This document shows, in pieces, positions 57,751 through 64,000 of a stretch of 64,000 bases of DNA. A program made the translations under genes and the position numbers. Below the pieces are notes generated by a model that had not been told where the DNA came from, did no database searches, and saw nothing but the letters and a program-made list of their open reading frames with translations. Each line of letters begins with the position of its first letter. Positions within the stretch are counted from its first letter, which is position 1. This stretch comes from Saksenaea vasiformis B4078 (lineage: Eukaryota; Mucoromycota; Mucoromycetes; Mucorales; Saksenaeaceae), in assembly GCA_000697055.1 (NCBI GenBank), contig JNDT01001950.1:62001-126000 (forward strand), given 5' to 3'.

Positions 57751-59450
57751 TCAGGCAAGGTATCGCGTATCTAAATTTTCGGCGAAGTCCATGACAAGTA
57801 TCTTTTTGTCTTGACCTGAACTAAAATACGATAAATGTCAGGCATAAATAATGTTATCTCATGGTTTGATACGAACCTGACTATCCTTTTCTTATCAAAC
57901 TGAACGTCTAACACCCAACTCGAGTGCCCGCTTTGAAAATTTAGCAAGCAGACTCCCGTCCTAACAGATGGTTCGGTTAGTACAAGCGCCAGAAACGGGG
58001 AAAGAAGCTACCTTACCTGATGTCCCACACCCGAATACACTGGTCATAACTAGCGCTCACAATTCGATCTTCGTCAAATTGCAATGCTCGTACTAGATCC
58101 GAATGGCCTTCACATGTTACCAAACATTCGCCCGTCTATGCATACACATTATAAGGTCAGTAATGTACAACTAATACTTGGTCTCGGTATACGAACCTCC
58201 GCATCCCACACCTTGATAGTGTGGTCGTTTGATCCACTTACGATCTTCCGGCCGTCGTATTGGACACAGGTAATTCCGTGCGAATGACCAGCAAACTCAC
58301 GAATGCAGTTGCCCGTGGTAACGTCCCACATCTTGATGAGACCATCACCAGAAGCTGAGACAATCTTGTTTCCTTTCAGCTTGATTTTGTTCACAGGTCC
58401 TTGATGACCCGTAATTACGCGAAGAAGTGTTCCAGTGGCATAATCCCATACACAAATGTTTTGATCCTTGGAACTGCTGACAATATATTTTTCGTCGATA
58501 CAGACGTCCAATACACGTGCTGTGTGTCCCTGAAATTTTGACATAAAAATAAATAAATAAATAGAGCATAATATCGGTGTCTTACCCTGAGAGTCCTGAT
58601 AGGGCTTAATGTCGCCATATCCCAAACAATAAGGGTGGCATCGGATGATCCGGATACAATGACATCGTCATTGTACTGCAGACACAAGACACTCCCCAGA
58701 TGACCTTCGAGTATTCGAACCGACCGGTACGTCGTTAGATCCCAGATCTTAATTGTTCGGTCTCGGCTTCCACTAATTACTTTCTGATCATCGAATTGAA
58801 TACAGTAAACGCAATCTTGATGGCCTAAGAGATAATGTGCTGTAACTTTTCCCGTACTCCAGCGTCGTTCAAGCTGATATTTTTGCGCGAACAAATATTT
58901 CCAGTTGATTCGGTCTTCTTTGATGCACAGCTCTGGCGGGATACTAAGCGACCATTTCATCTCCATCATGCGCTGTCGCCATAGATCATTGTCACATTGA
59001 AGACGACACCAGTATTTACTGACAAAGGCAGTCCTGATGAAGGTCTGGATATCCAAAAGTGACATGATGTAGGATGCAAGTTCAAATGGTAAACGACTTA
59101 AAAAATCTATAATTTTAAGGGGTCAATGATGTTTAAATAAGGAAAAAAAAATCGCCTTTACCGATTTTTGCTCCAGAATATTCGGGAGGAGGATAGAACG
59201 GAAGCCAGTCTTTATTGAATCTGTGTGGTACTGTCATGCGGCCCACTGTAGCATTACGTGGATTTCTTGGTCGCTTCACAGCGCTACGCATACTGATAGT
59301 ATGGCTGCCTGAAACTCCTCCGTATCCAAGTATCCGTTGCGGAGAAGGCTGATCAGCTTCGAGAGGAGGGGCATCCGTCATGGTCACTTCTCGAGAATAA
59401 GGCGCGCTGACATCAAACCCAAGATTTTGATCGTCATGAGGAAAAACCAT
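57751..59450 (-). CDS. F-box/WD40-repeat protein (SCF substrate receptor)
   Basis: Six exons: 59450-59162, 59106-58586, 58529-58197, 58135-58017, 57960-57877, 57820-57751; introns 55-61 bp; 471 aa. An extra first exon at 59580-59559 (MVSKSKT) joined to 59458 would add 10 residues. F-box at residues 97-140 (DFLSRLPFELASYIMSLLD, CRLQCDNDLWRQRM). Seven WD40 repeats follow, each with a GH-WD core, e.g. GHQDCVYCIQFDDQ, GHLGSVLCLQYNDD, GHTARVLDVCIDEK, GHQGPVNKIKLKGN, GHSHGITCVQYDGR, GHSDLVRALQFDED, GHSSWVLDVQFDKK. Seven repeats close a beta-propeller. The layout matches beta-TrCP/Met30/Cdc4-type receptors that bring phosphorylated targets to SCF ubiquitin ligase. Which orthologue is uncertain. Confidence 0.92.
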
Positions 59451-59580
59451 CGCTGAAGCTAAAGCATGAATGAGATGAGGAAACGAGTAAGTTGCGAACT
59501 TACAAATAAGTTTGAGTGTTGAAAGATATCTTTTGAAGAAATAAAAAGGTACCCGTACGTGTTTTGCTTTTAGAAACCAT

Positions 59581-61667
59581 AAAAAAAGGGAAGCACTGGC
59601 GGAAGTAAATGTTATTCTATGGCCAAAATCGGCTGTTCAGGACCATTCATTGCTTTTGTGCATCACAATTATGGCAATCAATCGACCAAATACAGCGGCC
59701 AGCATCATACGAAGTCCGACAAATTTTGGACGCACCTGATGGTTTTGGCATATACGCCTCTCAGACATGTTGCAGGACCCTAAGAATGCCTTAGATGAAA
59801 TATCAGGCATAATAAAGTGTGTTACTTGCATCATCCTGGTACTATCATAGAAAGCCGCTTGTGAGGCAAAGCCGTTAGCATTTGTAAATGAATCCTATTC
59901 AAAGAGCCCTTGCGGGTCCCGGAGAGCCTACAACGCTCTTTTTGTAAACACTCACAACATCACGTTGTGGATGTGCCAAAATTGTCAACCAATAAGAGAT
60001 TCAGAAGCTTAGTAGCAAAACTTTACTATAGTGGAATCGCTTACAATAGATAGTAAACGAGTTCAATTAGAAAATGAGATGGCGTAGGCTAAGTATGACT
60101 TTTAGTAGTCATCACCATAAGTATCCCACCATTGGAAGAATACTAGTTTAATTTGTTTTAAAGTAAGGATAACTGCCCTTGGTTTTTGGTAAAGAGAGGA
60201 GAACGTAGTGGACTGGCCAAGAGTCTGTTGCACAATAGCTCTGGAACATCCCTGCCATAATAGCGATATCATGCAGCAAATGCATGGCAGAGTAAGAGTG
60301 AAACGCATTGATCACCAAGTATCCGTGCGTAATCCAAAACCATCTTCAATAGAAGAAGTTTCAGCTCGATCGAATCAATTCACATCGACCTGTTGCAGTT
60401 GTAGCGTCAGGTATTGATCATGGTCATGCAGTACGGTAAAAACAGAAGGATCTGCCGAGGCAACTAATCTTGGGAAGGTGGATATCCACTCGTGCCTACT
60501 CTTGGTACGTCTCTTTCTGGCTTTCCGGCGCTGTCTTCCGTTCTATCGCAACTTCTAAGTATAAGTAACAATCACGACTGTATTCGAGTATATTCTACTA
60601 TGCACGATGCACAATGCACGACGCACGTTGTTCCATCAGTCATATTAGGCTCTTGTTTGATTCAGTACCTTTTGAGTATGGGTACGAAGATGTACCCACG
60701 TGACATCTTTTCTTTTCCATGATGGCGATCCTTTCAGCTTTTGCAATTGATCGCTGTTTATACACGATACAACGACTTGTAAATTGATACTACAGCACGA
60801 TAAATTTTAACTCGCTATAGTGGGTAAATACTGCCCATTTGTCATTGAGTTCGGATGCTGGGCCACACAACTCCCCTTAATTTCAAATCTAGTTTATCTT
60901 CACTACATTCCTATGACATTCACGTTACAGGCACTTGATAGAGTATAGGGCTTGGGTAATGGCTCGCTCAAAGCGCTGGAACTTTCTAGGTGCCTTTCGA
61001 AAATTCTCTTGTGGTGGTCTCGGTTCTTATTATCCAGACAATTAGCTCCAGAATCGTAGTTGATCAGCCTACATTTCTCTTTCATTTCTTTGAGGGCCAT
61101 GCAGCGAATTGCTAGCAGGTTATTCTCGGGGATGCGGAAGTCGGCCTTTTCTCGCTATCGAACCAATGCAGCAAGCGGACGACGCGCTTATATGCGTTTG
61201 GTGCGATCTCACTCACCTCACTCGTGATGTAGAGTAGACACATGTCCAAAAGAGGTATCTAGTATCTCCCTTTTTAATTCAAGGCCTTGGGAGGACGCAA
61301 ATGTTACTCATTCCGACAAACTTGCATAGATACACCATGAATGTCAGTACTGTAGATAGGTGTCCAAGAAGAGGTGTCAACCATTATCAGTGGCTGTTCA
61401 CGATTTCTGTTTTTACTAGTACGCCGAATGTTTTAGCCAGCGTTTCTGCCGCTATATCAAACGAACTTTATTTTATTAGTCTGGTGTCTGTAAGAGTGTG
61501 GGTTTCCCTTTCTCAAGCGTGATGAAAGGGAATCTTCTTTCCTTGTCCCGCCAATTCAATTACCATGGAAACCGCCAGCAGAACATGGTATTGAAATGAG
61601 GATACATGATATTGCAAGATGTAAATCTAAAGTCTATGTATAAACAAATGTAGGGGATGGATCACAT
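59581..61667. other. Non-coding, nothing recognised
   Basis: No supportable gene. A small array of GCACGATGCACAATGCACGA-type near repeats occurs at about 60,599-60,628. Confidence 0.45.
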
Positions 61668-62147
61668 TCAGGTGGAAGGAGTTCTTTTGATGCGTCCAAT
61701 GGATCCCTCTGTCAAGCAGTTAAAGACTTCGTGTAATTCAGCTTGTTCATCCAGATGATCCCATAGCTTGCTGCACTTATCCTCTGCGTGTAATGTGGCC
61801 AAAAGTTCTTCGGCGTTATCATGGCAGTATTCCCAGGCCCATGCAATGTGAACGCCACCCATATCATGCTCACAACAAAAGCGTACCAATGACAGAAAGT
61901 CCGTTAAGGGAATTTGGTTATAAGCCGATAAGAGCGCCATTTGAGAAGCATATACGTTTCGTGAAAGATCTGCGATGATGGTGGGTATGACATGATCGTG
62001 TTCGCTAGCATTCAGATCGTTTTTCTGCTGTGCCATTTGCAAAAGGCCTAGCATACGGGCATGGTTTTGATCATACTTGTCCTTAACAGGTTTCGTGGTT
62101 GAACAGCCAGATCCAGTGAAGCAGCCTCCGCAAGTTTGACAACTCAT
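61668..62147 (-). CDS. Uncharacterised 159-aa protein with Cys-rich start
   Basis: Single exon from ATG at 62,147. Begins MSCQTCGGCFTGSGC with four cysteines in the first 15 residues, arranged CxxCxxC, then a helical region and CCEHDMGGVHIAWAWEYC in the middle. No signal peptide. The N-terminal cluster could bind metal. I do not recognise the family; composition and ATG context support a real gene. Confidence 0.65.
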   Translation of the reverse strand: MSCQTCGGCFTGSGCSTTKPVKDKYDQNHARMLGLLQMAQQKNDLNASEHDHVIPTIIADLSRNVYASQMALLSAYNQIPLTDFLSLVRFCCEHDMGGVHIAWAWEYCHDNAEELLATLHAEDKCSKLWDHLDEQAELHEVFNCLTEGSIGRIKRTPST

Positions 62148-62347
62148 GTCTGAGAGAAGGTAGTTTGGGAGTCAACTGGACTGCAAGCTTTTTTGGAGCA
62201 TGGTCCAATCAAAATTGAAATCCGGCCCTCGCACCGTGTGCTGTGATAAGAATGGGGTTTTTCTATCCCATGGTACAGATTAAAGGTTTATAAACAGCTT
62301 TTTCTTTTACAAAACATATACAGATTGCCTATTTACATGAATCCTAT

Positions 62348-63194
62348 TTACGCTATCTGGATTGGATTCTCTTCGCTATCACTATCATAAGGAGTAAAGT
62401 CTCCATCATACTCGACTGGAGTTTCACTAGGATCATCTTCCGGCGCTTGTACAAACGAAGGAAATCGAGCCGGCAGCTCCATTTCGCTCGCTAATTCCTC
62501 TTTGAAAGTACCAGATGGAAGTGGCCGTAAATACTGTACCTCCCCTCCTCCTGCTCCTGCTCCTGCTCCTGCTCCTCCACCAGTCCGCATTTCATCCACA
62601 GGGAGTTCCCGCTCTTCCTGCTCGTCGTCAACAATTTTTAGACGATTTGACTGCTGGTCTTTGCCGATTTCATTGTTATCGGCGGCCAAGACCTGACTCG
62701 CCAGCGAACGAAGTACGCATGCCTCTTCCATAGTAATCTGCATTCCTCTCCATTTATACGCTTTTGGATCGTACGGGGGTAATACTTGCTCTATGCGGCG
62801 TTTTATCTCGGCGTCATCCACGCCGCTCGTTGTTTGCACCACAAGGATGACGCTGTCCACGAAATTGACAACTGCTGCCAATGGGAGTGGTCCGATAAAG
62901 GTCGTGGCATAGCTCACAAAATGATCGTATGGTATTAACGCCTCAGAGCTAAGAGAGTCCCCTTTACTCCACAACGGGGCGACATGAGCTGTTTGTATAC
63001 TGCCTTCATGTTTAGATCGTAACCCCGTCGTTGCTCGGGGACTCGCTTGACTTCGGTCAAGGTGAGCTGGCATTCATCGCCATGACAAAAGAAAAAGAAA
63101 AATAAACAACTTACTGCGTGCCAATGCGATCGGCCAGTGACATGGCCTCTGTTTCCGTTTTCTCCCCGGGAGCCTGAATGTCAGTGCTGTTCAT
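62348..63194 (-). CDS. Uncharacterised 260-aa acidic protein
   Basis: Two exons, 63194-63115 and 63050-62348, joined by a 64 bp intron (GTAAGT...CCGAAG); the phase closes and adds a plausible start (MNSTDIQAPGEKTETEAMSL). A folded-looking middle (LIPYDHFVSYATTFIGPLPL, AAVVNFVDSVILVVQT, YKWRGMQITMEEA) is followed by a Gly/Ala linker coded by GCAGGA-type repeats and a strongly acidic tail ending DSDSEENPIQIA. No known domain recognised. Confidence 0.7.
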
Positions 63195-63754
63195 TTGGCT
63201 TTGAAAATGTTCCTCCTTGCCGATTATGCTTTTGCAAGGGAATTGCCCTTCGGACACACTGGACGAAAGTCACAGGTTTCCATCATCAGCCTGCCTTATC
63301 CCACGTAATTTACTGGAACCCAGTGGTGCACAGGGTGCACTGCAAAAGTGTCAGCGTGTATACTAAACATATGAGAGGCCTACCCTTTAACCGGTAACGC
63401 ACGGTTTTTAAATGTATTCAGTATAAAATTGACTGAGATATACGCTTTTCGGATACATGAATGACTGACAGAGAAACAACATGTTGACAACAAACCTGTA
63501 AAATAATTTAAAAAATGGTCAAATATATATGCGATTTACCTTTGTATCGCGCAGTATTATCTACGGAAATATAATGGAATAGCTGGCTGTGGAATAAAAA
63601 ATGAGAAAATACTTACCGGAAAACGTCGCCTTTCATTATCATCTCACACGATTTGCATCTGTAAAGAAGAGAAAAGTGAAAAGTATGTTTGAGCTTCAAT
63701 TCGATTCACCTTTTCATGGCTTTAACATCAGTTTATTTTCCCTGGATATAGTCT

Positions 63755-63895
63755 ATGAATATGAATGATGTCAATGAAGGGTTATTATATGTGGCAAATA
63801 CTTCTCTTGATGAAACGGAGGTCATCATGGACAGGATACGGAAGAACAGTGGTTTCATTCTTCATCATGCTTATGCGCCCATTGACTGCAAATGA
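63755..63895 (+). CDS. Possible short ORF or terminal exon
   Basis: 46 codons starting MNMNDVNEGLLYVANTSL and ending HHAYAPIDCK before TGA. Codon pattern looks protein-like but I could not join it to other exons, and the window ends soon after. Confidence 0.2.
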   Translation: MNMNDVNEGLLYVANTSLDETEVIMDRIRKNSGFILHHAYAPIDCK

Positions 63896-64000
63896 TGCAT
63901 TAACTTATATTACATACTTTGAGAAATTAATCTTTGCCTTTTGAAAGTGACAGGAAGAAGGAAAGAAGCGCAGATATGCTCGGATATTTTTTTGTCCCAA

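Overview
The window looks like nuclear DNA of a fungus, most likely an early-diverging one (Mucoromycota). Coding genes are split by many 43-78 bp GT-AG introns. The proteins recognised are fungal or general eukaryotic: DNA polymerase alpha, PIG-C/GPI2, a JEN-type carboxylate transporter, NAT9, U11/U12-65K and an F-box/WD40 protein. The transposons (Crypton, DIRS-like, Tc1-like with long inverted repeats) fit that placement. The phylum is an inference; no rRNA or other marker is present.

The window has two compartments. Positions 1-26,000 are an accessory, transposon-rich block. It holds two paralogous intronless genes of the rvt family (host-type reverse-transcriptase-related genes) at 2,874-5,369 and 10,058-12,628. 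Around and after them lie a pogo-type MITE (6,403-6,596), a diverged repeat pair (8,700-9,045 and 13,487-13,798), a decayed Crypton (12,998-15,142), a 3.7 kb near-perfect palindrome of two Tc1-like elements (17,064-20,741) and a decayed DIRS-like tyrosine-recombinase retrotransposon (21,958-25,774). The two rvt genes are diverged over most of their length but almost identical over a 938 bp stretch covering the catalytic core, which points to recent gene conversion.

Positions 26,400-63,200 are a gene-dense host block. In order: U11/U12-65K-like protein (-), NAT9 (+, 60 bp from it, divergent), F-box protein (-), FAR1-domain/polyglutamine protein (-), a 157-aa conserved-looking protein (+), JEN transporter (-, 12 exons), POL1 (+, 20 exons, 1,412 aa), GPI2 (+, 85 bp after POL1), a Rua1_C-type regulator (-), an F-box/WD40 protein (-) and two unrecognised genes (-). 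Splice sites were assigned by eye from consensus sites, phase and family alignment; all phases close. Long stretches at 36.8-40.4, 46.9-53.1, 54.9-57.7 and 59.6-61.6 kb show no supportable gene.

The least explained parts are the rvt pair with its shared upstream element, the transposon palindrome with its hexanucleotide centre and conserved ORF overlap, and the short U11/U12-65K homologue.
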